Shown piece by piece: positions 52,297 through 59,635 of a stretch of DNA of 64,000 nucleotides. Below the pieces are notes generated by a model. It saw nothing but the letters and a program-made list of their open reading frames with translations. It did no database searches and was not told where the DNA came from. The DNA is from Amycolatopsis acididurans (GTDB lineage Bacteria > Actinomycetota > Actinomycetes > Mycobacteriales > Pseudonocardiaceae): positions 62,001 to 126,000 of the forward strand of contig NZ_JAAXLS010000004.1 in NCBI RefSeq assembly GCF_012328925.1, given 5' to 3'. Positions within the stretch are counted from its first letter, which is position 1, and each line of letters begins with the position of its first letter. The position numbers and the translations under genes were made by a program.

Positions 52297-53181
52297 GTGC
52301 CACTGAATTCTTTCCAGCGCGAGGACGGTGACGGGTTCGTCGTATGCCTCGGCGGGCACCGGCACTGGGGCCGGTTCGGCGCGGCGGGATTGCTGCTCAC
52401 CGATCCGGAACGCGGGGTGCTGTTGCAGCGCCGGGCGTGGTGGACGCATCACGGCAGCACCTGGGCGCTGCCCGGCGGTGCGCTGCGGTCGGGGGAGACC
52501 CCGTGGCAGGCCGCGACCCGCGAGGCGGAGGAGGAGACCGCGATTCCGGCGCACGCGGTGCGGCCGATCGCGTCCTCGGTGGTCGATCACGGAAACTGGA
52601 GCTACACCACGGTGCTGGCCACCGTGCGGCACACCGTGAGCGAGCGGGTGACCAACGCCGAAAGCGAAGAGCTCCGGTGGGTCGCGCCGGAGCAGGTGGT
52701 GGATTTCCCGCTGCACAAGGATTTCGCGAAGGCGTGGCCGGAGCTGCACGATCAGCTGGGCCGCGAACTGGTCCTCGTGGTCGACGGGGCGAACGTGGTC
52801 GGGACGCGGCCCGATGGCTGGTGGCGTGACCGCGCGGGTGCCGCGGCGGGGTTGCGGGACCGGCTGGCGGGTCTCGTGCGCGCCGGGGTGCCGGGCGAGG
52901 AGTTCGACATGGACGGCGCCTGGTCCTGGTGGCCGAGGGTGGTGCTGGTGGTGGAGGGCCAGGCCCGGCACGTGGAGCCGACCGAGCAGGTCGAGGTGGT
53001 CTCGGCCCCGCGCGACGGCGATTCGGCGATCGTGGAGGCGGTACGCGCGCTGCGGGCGGACCGGCCGGACGATCACGTCGCGGTCGTCACGGCCGATCGT
53101 GCGCTGCGGGGCAGGGTGACCACCGAGGGCGCGTCGATCCTGGGCCCGGCGACGCTGCTCAACCGGCTCGACGCGGTGTGA
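52297..53181 (+). CDS. NUDIX hydrolase fused to a NYN/PIN-like domain
   Basis: A 294-residue two-domain protein with GTG start behind GGAGG. The N-terminal NUDIX domain (about 10-140) has the box GGALRSGETPWQAATREAEE, ETAI, with the usual final Gly replaced by Ala. The C-terminal domain (about 150-294) begins VLVVDGANVVGTRPDGWWRD, the entry strand and Asp of NYN/YacP-type ribonucleases, with further Asp residues in FDMDGAWSWW, APRDGDSAIVEAV and VVTADRALRGRV. The combination suggests nucleotide or RNA-end processing; that is inference. Confidence 0.85.
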   Translation: MPLNSFQREDGDGFVVCLGGHRHWGRFGAAGLLLTDPERGVLLQRRAWWTHHGSTWALPGGALRSGETPWQAATREAEEETAIPAHAVRPIASSVVDHGNWSYTTVLATVRHTVSERVTNAESEELRWVAPEQVVDFPLHKDFAKAWPELHDQLGRELVLVVDGANVVGTRPDGWWRDRAGAAAGLRDRLAGLVRAGVPGEEFDMDGAWSWWPRVVLVVEGQARHVEPTEQVEVVSAPRDGDSAIVEAVRALRADRPDDHVAVVTADRALRGRVTTEGASILGPATLLNRLDAV

Positions 53182-53201
53182 TTTCGTGGCAGAATTCGTT
53201 C

Positions 53202-53606
53202 ATGGGCTTGCCGAAGGTCTGGGTGCGCAGTTTCAGTGACGGGTTGATCCGTGCGGACCACATCATCGCGATATCGACGCATCCGACGCCGGAGCTGTCG
53301 GGCAAATCGGCACACTGGCTGCTGGACGCCACGCTCGCGGTGTCGGTGGGCAGCGGTAACGGCAGCGACGGCTGGGCGGTCGCGGCGCTGCACCGGACGC
53401 TGATCCAGACCCGCGAAGAACCGGTCGGCGCCGCGGACGCGTTCGCGCAGATGCTCGCGGCACTGCACGACACCGACGCGGCGGGCATCATCAGGGCGGT
53501 CGCGGACCCAGCAGGCAAGCCCGGCTTGGTGCGCTTCGAGTTCACCCCCTTCGCCACCACGGAAGTCCCCAAGACGACGACAACCACCAGCGAAGACCAC
53601 GCATAG
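53202..53606 (+). CDS. hypothetical protein
   Basis: A 134-residue protein starting MGLPKVWVRSFSDGLIRADH, then HWLLDATLAVSVGSGNGSDG and a helix EEPVGAADAFAQMLAALHDT, ending in a Thr-rich tail (KTTTTTSEDHA). It has no signal or membrane helix. It lies 20 bp after the NUDIX-NYN gene and may be co-transcribed. Not recognised. Confidence 0.7.
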   Translation: MGLPKVWVRSFSDGLIRADHIIAISTHPTPELSGKSAHWLLDATLAVSVGSGNGSDGWAVAALHRTLIQTREEPVGAADAFAQMLAALHDTDAAGIIRAVADPAGKPGLVRFEFTPFATTEVPKTTTTTSEDHA

Positions 53607-53703
53607 CAAGCAGAACACACGAAGCCGCCAGGTGTGGTCATCCCGTCGCCTGAAGCCCCGGTGCCGGTTAGCCCGGTGCCGGTCCGATGGGAGCCTGCCG
53701 GTT

Positions 53704-53763
53704 CCTCCCCCAACCCCGATCCGGTGAGTGTGTCCGCCGGGAGGGGATCGGGGTTGGGGGAGG
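53704..53763. terminator. 19-bp perfect hairpin between convergent genes
   Basis: Arms CCTCCCCCAACCCCGATCC (53704) and GGATCGGGGTTGGGGGAGG (53745) pair over 19 bp with a 22-nt loop. It lies between the hypothetical gene and the convergent methyltransferase gene and is a strong bidirectional terminator candidate. Confidence 0.85.
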
Positions 53764-53800
53764 TGTGGGTTGTGGCTTTGCTTCGCTCGCCTGGCCCCGC

Positions 53801-54616
53801 CTAAGTCCAGGCGTCCACGATGTGGACCATCTTCGCCGACGGGGGCTTCGCGTCCGCTTGGGTGACGTCGGCCGCTGGGAAGCCTGCCTCCCGCAGCGCC
53901 GCTTCCGCCTCCGCGGCGTTGCCGAAATGCAGGTGGACGCGACCGCGTACGACCGTCGACAGCAGGCCCGTGCCCAGGCGCGCCGCCAGTGAATCCCCTT
54001 GCGGGCGCAGGATCAGGTCCGCGAAGTACGCGCCGGTGGGGAAGCTCCGCAGCACCGAGGCGAAGCGCTGCCACATCGACTCCACGGCCGCCTTGTCGAA
54101 GTAGTTGAGCAGCCCCTCGGTCACGATCGCCGTCCCGGTGTCCGGGTCCAGTGTCCCGGCCAGTTCGGCGAGGCTGCCGGGGCCCTCGTCGCGCAGCGCG
54201 TCCACGGCGACCACTCGTGGCGACGGCCCGTCCAGCCGCCGCAACAGACGCTGCTTCCTGGCGACCATGCCGGGCAGGTCGGCCTCGACGTAGGTCAGGT
54301 CGTCGCCGTACCGCCGCAGGAACCGCCAGCCGCGTGCCGACAGCCCCGCCGCGATCTCGATCACCTGACCGATCTCGCCGCGTTCGATCGCCGCCGCCAG
54401 CAAGCCGTCGAGCACCTGGTGCCGGGCCACCAGCAGGCCTTCGAACGTGGGCTGCCCGAGCAGTCTGCTGAGGGCCATCGCGGGCTCCAGACCGTGGTAG
54501 AACAGCCGCCCCTCCGGCGTGGCAAGCGCTTGCGGGGCCAGGCCGTTGCGCACCCAGACGTACCCGGTGTAGTGGCCGGTGGGGCTGATCGCCTCGGAGC
54601 CGCGCGGGAGCAACAC
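53801..54616 (-). CDS. LCM-type class I SAM methyltransferase
   Basis: A 271-residue methyltransferase of the leucine-carboxyl-methyltransferase-like family common in actinobacteria. Motif I is VIEIAAGLSARGWRF, motif II YVEADLPGMVARKQ, then VVAVDAL and the post-I TGTAIVTEGLLNYFD. GTG start. Substrate unknown; family members modify polyketides and other small metabolites or proteins. Divergent from the DMT-like gene by 47 bp. Confidence 0.85.
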   Translation of the reverse strand: MLLPRGSEAISPTGHYTGYVWVRNGLAPQALATPEGRLFYHGLEPAMALSRLLGQPTFEGLLVARHQVLDGLLAAAIERGEIGQVIEIAAGLSARGWRFLRRYGDDLTYVEADLPGMVARKQRLLRRLDGPSPRVVAVDALRDEGPGSLAELAGTLDPDTGTAIVTEGLLNYFDKAAVESMWQRFASVLRSFPTGAYFADLILRPQGDSLAARLGTGLLSTVVRGRVHLHFGNAAEAEAALREAGFPAADVTQADAKPPSAKMVHIVDAWT

Positions 54617-54663
54617 ACGGGGATCGTAGAACAGCGCGATACTGGGGGCCGGGCTCGGAGGAG

Positions 54664-55578
54664 GTGAACGCGCCGCCGATGGTGCTGACCGTGCTGCTCG
54701 CCGTGCTGGCCGCGGCCGCCAACGCGGCGGGGTCGGTGCTGCAGCGGGCCGGGGCCCGGCACCAGCCGGAAGGCAGCAGGCTGTCGGTGAGCATGCTGTG
54801 GCACCTGGTCGCGCAACCGGTCTGGATCTGCGGCGTGCTCGCGATGCTCGGCGGTCTCGTGCTGCAGGCGGCGGCGCTCGCGATGGGGCCGATCGTGGTC
54901 ATCCAGACCATCCTGATGAGCGAACTCGCGTTCGTGCTGGTGCTGTCCAGCCTCGTGTTCCGCACCCGGATGCCCGCCCGCGAATGGGTCGCGCTGGCCG
55001 GGCTGGGCGCCGGGGTCGCGCTCCTGCTGTACTCGCTGGCACCGGCCGACGGCAGCGCGCTCGGCGTGCGCGCTGCGACGTGGCTGCTCGGGTGCGCGGC
55101 CACGCTCGCGGCCGTCGCGACGATGGTGGTGCTGGGCTGGCGGCGCGAACACGCGTCCCGCGCGGCGTTCCTCGGCATCGCGGCCGGAATGTGGTTCGGC
55201 TTCACGGCCGTGCTCGTCGCGGGCATCACCGCGTCGTTCAAGCACGGGTTCTCCGGTGTGTTCATGGCGTGGCAGACCTACGCCATGATGGTCGCCGGGC
55301 CGACCGGATTCTTCTTGCTGCAGAACGCGTTGCGGGCGGGCCCGCTGGTGGCCTCCCAGCCCGGGCTGACGCTGGCCAACCCGCTGCTGGCGCTCGGCTG
55401 GGGCGTGGCCGTCTTCGATGAGCAGGTGCGCGGCGGTGTGTGGATCATCGGCGAGATCGCCGGCGCCGCGATCGTGGCCGGGTGCACCCTGCAACTGGCC
55501 CGATCGCACCTGCTGATCGACGAGTCACCCCACCGCGGCGGAGAGCTCTCGCACCCCGGCCGCGAGCAGTTCGGTTAG
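54664..55578 (+). CDS. DMT/EamA-like multispanning membrane protein
   Basis: A 304-residue protein with about nine hydrophobic helices (MVLTVLLAVLAAAANAAGSV at the N terminus, GPIVVIQTILMSELAFVLVL in the middle). It belongs to the DMT/NIPA-like group; transport of metabolites or Mg2+ cannot be told apart. The GTG at 54664 is very close to GGAGGAG; the ATG at 54679 is an alternative. The 3' end overlaps mftR by 54 bp in opposite orientation. Confidence 0.82.
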   Translation: MNAPPMVLTVLLAVLAAAANAAGSVLQRAGARHQPEGSRLSVSMLWHLVAQPVWICGVLAMLGGLVLQAAALAMGPIVVIQTILMSELAFVLVLSSLVFRTRMPAREWVALAGLGAGVALLLYSLAPADGSALGVRAATWLLGCAATLAAVATMVVLGWRREHASRAAFLGIAAGMWFGFTAVLVAGITASFKHGFSGVFMAWQTYAMMVAGPTGFFLLQNALRAGPLVASQPGLTLANPLLALGWGVAVFDEQVRGGVWIIGEIAGAAIVAGCTLQLARSHLLIDESPHRGGELSHPGREQFG

Positions 55579-56115
55579 GTCCGAGTCGGGCACCAGCAGC
55601 CACTGTTCGTACGAGGCCAGCGCGACGCCGAGCACCGCGTAGGAAACCGCCTGCGGCGCCAGCGAACTCGTCGGCACCCCGAGCCTGCCGGCGATGAACC
55701 CGGCCAGCACCTGGCGCCAGTTGGCGTAGCGCAGCGTCGAATGCGCCTGCAGCGCGGGCGTGGTCAGGATCAGCTCCATCCGCCGCCGGTGCCATGGCGC
55801 CTCCTCGGGGTCGACGCGGTTGAAGTCCACCAGCGCGTCGCTGATCACCTCCACCAGCGGCTTGTCGCGCGGCGACTCGGCGAGGCGTTCGCGCATCTGG
55901 TTGAGCTGGCCGTCGAAATCCCCCCATGCGATGTCGTTCTTGGACGGGAAGTAGCGAAAGAAAGTGCGCCTGCCGATGCCCGCGGCCTGGGCGATGTCGT
56001 CCACCGTGGTGTGTTCGAAACCCTGTTCCGCGAACAGTTCGAACGCGGCGTGTTCAACCTCGGCCCGCGACGTGATCGGCCGGCGTCCCGCACGTGGCGT
56101 CACTGGATCGCTCAT
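55525..56115 (-). CDS. mftR: mycofactocin regulator MftR (TetR family)
   Basis: A 196-residue TetR regulator. From the ATG at 56115 (RBS GGAAGGGG) the HTH reads VEHAAFELFAEQGFEHTTVD, DIAQAAGIGRRTFFRYFPSK. The C-terminal domain (about 75-196) has LVEVISDALVDFNRVDPEEA. MftR represses the mft cluster and in mycobacteria is released by long acyl-CoAs. It is divergent from mftA by 82 bp with a palindrome between. The 57 codons open upstream are read antisense through the mftA region and are not part of it. Confidence 0.92.
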   Translation of the reverse strand: MSDPVTPRAGRRPITSRAEVEHAAFELFAEQGFEHTTVDDIAQAAGIGRRTFFRYFPSKNDIAWGDFDGQLNQMRERLAESPRDKPLVEVISDALVDFNRVDPEEAPWHRRRMELILTTPALQAHSTLRYANWRQVLAGFIAGRLGVPTSSLAPQAVSYAVLGVALASYEQWLLVPDSDLTELLAAGVRELSAAVG

Positions 56116-56147
56116 TGCCCCTTCCATTCGGCACTGGGTGCCATTAT

Positions 56148-56159
56148 TGTCTTGTGACA
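56148..56159. promoter_or_regulatory. candidate MftR operator
   Basis: TGTC-TTGT-GACA is a perfect palindrome with a 4-bp centre, about midway between mftR and mftA, where a divergent TetR operator is expected and overlapping an AT-rich ATTATT stretch that could be a -10 region. Confidence 0.45.
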
Positions 56160-56197
56160 CGGGCCGCAGCGGAGCGGCCAGACGAAGGGAGCATCCC

Positions 56198-56302
56198 ATG
56201 TCCGAGGTCAACCAGGTCACCGAGACGCACGAAGAGCCTCTGGTCGAGGAGGACCTTCTCGTCGAGGAGGTCTCGATCGACGGCATGTGCGGCGTTTACT
56301 GA
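56198..56302 (+). CDS. mftA: mycofactocin precursor peptide MftA
   Basis: A 34-residue ribosomal precursor of the redox cofactor mycofactocin. An acidic leader (EPLVEEDLLVEEV) is followed by the conserved core ending IDGMCGVY. The last two residues, Val33-Tyr34, are those decarboxylated and crosslinked by MftC and released with Gly by MftE. RBS GAAGGGAG, ATG start. Diagnostic of the system. Confidence 0.97.
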   Translation: MSEVNQVTETHEEPLVEEDLLVEEVSIDGMCGVY

Positions 56303-56307
56303 CCGTC

Positions 56308-56571
56308 GTGTTCGAGCCTGACCAGGCCTACCGGTGCTCACCGCGAGTCGCGCTGCGGCCCGAGCCGTTCGGCGCGCTCGCGTATGACTTCGGCACCCGC
56401 AGGCTTTCGTTTCTGAAGACGAAGAAGCTGGTCGAGGTGGTCCGCACGCTCGGGGACAAACCCGACGTGCACGCCACCCTGGACGCGGCCGGCGTTGCCG
56501 AGGAGGAGCGGTCCAGCTACCTCAAGGCACTCGCCGGCCTCGCCGACGCCGGCACGATCGAGCGCCGCTGA
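56308..56571 (+). CDS. mftB: mycofactocin chaperone MftB
   Basis: PqqD-like peptide chaperone that binds MftA and delivers it to MftC. The family block VALRPEPFGALAYDFGTRRL, SFLKTKKLVEVV is clear. I use the GTG at 56308 (VFEPDQAYRC), giving 87 residues; a GTG at 56287 overlapping the end of mftA gives 94 and is also possible. No ribosome site is visible, so translation is probably coupled to mftA. Confidence 0.92.
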   Translation: MFEPDQAYRCSPRVALRPEPFGALAYDFGTRRLSFLKTKKLVEVVRTLGDKPDVHATLDAAGVAEEERSSYLKALAGLADAGTIERR

Positions 56572-56597
56572 GGCCCCAATCACGAGAAGGACGCGCG

Positions 56598-57785
56598 ATG
56601 AAGCTCGTCGAGCATTTCAAGGAAGGGCTTAACTCGCCCATCTGCCTGACCTGGGAACTCACCTACGCCTGCAACCTCTCCTGCGTGCACTGCCTTTCCT
56701 CGTCGGGGCGTCGTGACCCGCGTGAGCTGAGCACCGAGGAGTGCAAGGCGGTCATCGACGAGCTGCAGCGCATGCAGGTGTTCTACGTCAACATCGGCGG
56801 CGGTGAACCCACCGTGCGTTCCGATTTCTGGGAACTGGTCGAATACGCCGTCGCGCACCAGGTCGGCGTCAAGTTCTCCACCAACGGCGTGAAACTGACC
56901 CCGGAGCGGGCCCGGTGGCTGGCCTCGACCGACTACGTGGACGTGCAGATCTCGCTCGACGGCGCCACCGCCGAGGTCAACGACTACGTCCGCGGGCCCG
57001 GTTCCTACGACACCGCGATCCGAGCCATGCAGAACCTGTCCGACGCCGGGTTCCGCGATTTCAAGCTCAGCGTCGTGATGACCCGGCACAACGTCGGGCA
57101 GCTCGACGAGTTCAAGGCCATCGCGGACCGCTACGGCGCCCAGCTGCGGATCACGCGGCTGCGCCCGTCCGGCCGCGGCGCCGACACCTGGGACGAGTTG
57201 CACCCGACCGGCGAGCAGCAACTGGATCTCTACAACTGGCTGGTCTCGCACGGCGAGAAGGTGCTCACCGGCGACTCGTTCTTCCACCTCAACGCGCTGG
57301 GCTCGGACCCGTTGCCGGGGCTGAACCTGTGCGGCGCGGGCCGGGTGGTGTGCCTGATCGACCCGGTCGGCGATGTCTACGCCTGCCCGTTCGCGATCCA
57401 CGAGGAGTTCCTCGCGGGCAACGTCCGCGACGAAGGCGGATTCCAGAAGGTGTGGACGGATTCGGAGCTGTTCACCGAGCTGCGGGGCCCGCAGACCGGC
57501 GGCGCCTGCACGTCGTGTTCGGCCTACGACGCCTGCCAGGGCGGCTGCATGGCGGCGAAGTTCTTCACCGGCCTGCCGCTGGACGGTCCGGACCCGGAGT
57601 GCGTGAAGGGGCATGGTGAGCTGGCGCTGCAGGGCGCCGGAGCGGCGCCGCGGTCCCATGTCGACCACTCGCACCGCAAGACCCGCGCCACCCGCAAGGT
57701 TCCGGTCGAGATCGGCTTCGGCCCGCCCGCCGGTGCCCGCCCCGACCGCGCCTGCGACACGAGCCCGCTCGCCGGAATGAGATGA
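56598..57785 (+). CDS. mftC: mycofactocin radical SAM maturase MftC
   Basis: Radical SAM/SPASM enzyme, 395 residues, that oxidatively decarboxylates the C-terminal Tyr of MftA and forms the Val-Tyr crosslink. The SAM cluster is C25-x3-C29-x2-C32 (YACNLSCVHC), with NIGGGEPT for SAM. The SPASM domain carries cysteines in LNLCGAGRVVCLID, VYACPFAIHEE, and CTSCSAYDACQGGCMAA. RBS AAGGA before the ATG. Overlaps the next gene by 4 bp. Confidence 0.97.
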   Translation: MKLVEHFKEGLNSPICLTWELTYACNLSCVHCLSSSGRRDPRELSTEECKAVIDELQRMQVFYVNIGGGEPTVRSDFWELVEYAVAHQVGVKFSTNGVKLTPERARWLASTDYVDVQISLDGATAEVNDYVRGPGSYDTAIRAMQNLSDAGFRDFKLSVVMTRHNVGQLDEFKAIADRYGAQLRITRLRPSGRGADTWDELHPTGEQQLDLYNWLVSHGEKVLTGDSFFHLNALGSDPLPGLNLCGAGRVVCLIDPVGDVYACPFAIHEEFLAGNVRDEGGFQKVWTDSELFTELRGPQTGGACTSCSAYDACQGGCMAAKFFTGLPLDGPDPECVKGHGELALQGAGAAPRSHVDHSHRKTRATRKVPVEIGFGPPAGARPDRACDTSPLAGMR

Positions 57786-59635
57786 CCACGCTCGCCGGCC
57801 CGGTCACATTGGCCGGGCTGCGTGCGCCGAGCAGGGTGCTGTTCGGGCCCCACGAGACCAACCTCGGCCGCGACCGGGAGTTCTCCGAACGGCACGTCGC
57901 CTACTACGCGCGGCGTGCCGCCGGTGGCGCCGGGGTGATCGTCACCGAGACCGCGAGCGTGCACCCGTCGGACTGGCCCTACGAACGAGCGCCGCTGGCC
58001 TCGGCGTGCGGCCCAAGCTGGAAGTCCATTGTGGATTCCTGCCGCCCCGCGCTGGTGCTGGCCGGTCTCGGGCACGCGGGCGCACAGGGCTCGTCGGCGT
58101 ACTCGCAGTCCGCGCTGTGGGCGCCTTCCCGCGTCCCCGACGTGGCGACTCGTGAGCTGCCGATGGAGATGGAACCCGGCGATATCCGGGCGGTCGTCGC
58201 CGGGTTCCGCGAAGCGGCCCTGCTCGCGGCCGAGTCCGGATTGGACGGTGTCGAGATCGACGCCGGGCAGTACTCGCTGCTGCGTCAGTTCCTTTCCGGG
58301 CTGACGAATCTCCGCGACGACGACTACGGCCGCGACCGCGTGAGGCTGCTGCGTGAGGTGCTGGAGGCGGTGCGCGGTCCCGCGAGGATCGTCGGGCTGC
58401 GCCTGTCCTGCGACGAACTCGCGCCGTGGGCGGGCATCACGCCCGAGCAGGGCGCCGCGGTCGTGCGTGAGCTGGCCGGCCTCGTGGACTACGTGGTGCC
58501 GGTGCGCGGATCGGGCATGAGCGCCTCGGCGACGCGACCCGACCTGCACACCGAGCCCGGCTTCAACCTCGGCCTGTGCCGGGCGGTCACAGGGACGCGG
58601 AAGGTGTTGCAGGGCAGCGTCGTGGATCCGGTGCAGGCGGCGCGGGCGCTGGACGAGGGCGTGGCCGACCTGGTCGAGATGACACGGGCGCAGATCGCCG
58701 ACCCCGATCTCGTCGCGAAGGTGCGTGCGGGGCAGGCGCCGAGACCGTGCGTGCTGTCCAACCAGAAATGCCGCGTGCGCGACGTACGCAACCCGATCGT
58801 GTCCTGCGTCGGCGAACCCCGCAGCGGCCACGAGACCGAGGACCCGGTGCTGGAAGGCGCGGACCGGCCGCGGGACGTGCTGATCGCCGGGGGTGGTCCG
58901 GCCGGGCTGGAGGCCGCGCGCGTGCTCGCGATGCGTGGGCACCGGGTCGAACTGGCCGAGGGCTCGGACCGGCTCGGCGGAATGCTGCGCGTCGCCGCGA
59001 AGGTCGGCGGCCGCGCGCGGCTGGCGGCGCTGGCCGACTGGCTGGAAGCGGAGGTGCGCCGCCTCGGGGTGCGGATCTCGATGGGCACGGCAGTGCGCGA
59101 GGCGGACATCGTGGCCACGGGATCGGTACCGGGACCACGGAGCTACCAGGTGTCTTCCGGCACGGTCGTGGATGTGGTGGACCTGCTGTCCGGACACAAG
59201 CTGCCCGCCGGGCCGGTCGTGCTGGCCGACCCGGCGGGTGACCACGTCGCGGTGGGTGTCGCGGAACTGCTCGCCGCGCAAGGAGAACAGGTCGCGATCG
59301 TGAGCCAGGACCTGGTGATCGGCAAACAGCTCTCGCTCACCGGCGACCTTGCCGACGCCAACGCCCGGCTCCGGCGCGCCGGGGTGAGGCTGGTCAAGCG
59401 CTCCCTGCTGCGGGAGGTGCACGCCGGCCACGCGGTGGTCGAGGACGCGCACACCGGCGCGCGCCAGGAGATCGAATGCGCCGTCGTTATCCACTGTGGA
59501 CATCGGCTGCCTCGGGAAAGCGCTTTCGGGCGCGAGCGTGCCGGGGACTGTGTGGCGCCGAGGACCGTGCACGAAGCGATCCTCGAAGGCCGCCGCGCGG
59601 CGCTGGCGTTGTGCGAGGAAAGCGTTCTGACATGA
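57782..59635 (+). CDS. mycofactocin-associated FadH/OYE-type oxidoreductase 1
   Basis: A 617-residue flavoprotein built like 2,4-dienoyl-CoA reductase FadH: N-terminal old-yellow-enzyme barrel (about 1-320, YYARRAAGGAGVIVTETASV, VEIDAGQYSLLRQFLSGLTN), an iron-sulfur segment and a C-terminal FAD/NAD domain (about 355-617, VLIAGGGPAGLEAARVL). The cluster segment reads C323-V-L-S326-N-Q-K-C330 with C342, so the second of the four usual cysteines is Ser. Belongs to the 'mycofactocin system OYE 1' type by context. Role in cofactor re-oxidation is inference. Confidence 0.88.
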   Translation: MTTLAGPVTLAGLRAPSRVLFGPHETNLGRDREFSERHVAYYARRAAGGAGVIVTETASVHPSDWPYERAPLASACGPSWKSIVDSCRPALVLAGLGHAGAQGSSAYSQSALWAPSRVPDVATRELPMEMEPGDIRAVVAGFREAALLAAESGLDGVEIDAGQYSLLRQFLSGLTNLRDDDYGRDRVRLLREVLEAVRGPARIVGLRLSCDELAPWAGITPEQGAAVVRELAGLVDYVVPVRGSGMSASATRPDLHTEPGFNLGLCRAVTGTRKVLQGSVVDPVQAARALDEGVADLVEMTRAQIADPDLVAKVRAGQAPRPCVLSNQKCRVRDVRNPIVSCVGEPRSGHETEDPVLEGADRPRDVLIAGGGPAGLEAARVLAMRGHRVELAEGSDRLGGMLRVAAKVGGRARLAALADWLEAEVRRLGVRISMGTAVREADIVATGSVPGPRSYQVSSGTVVDVVDLLSGHKLPAGPVVLADPAGDHVAVGVAELLAAQGEQVAIVSQDLVIGKQLSLTGDLADANARLRRAGVRLVKRSLLREVHAGHAVVEDAHTGARQEIECAVVIHCGHRLPRESAFGRERAGDCVAPRTVHEAILEGRRAALALCEESVLT

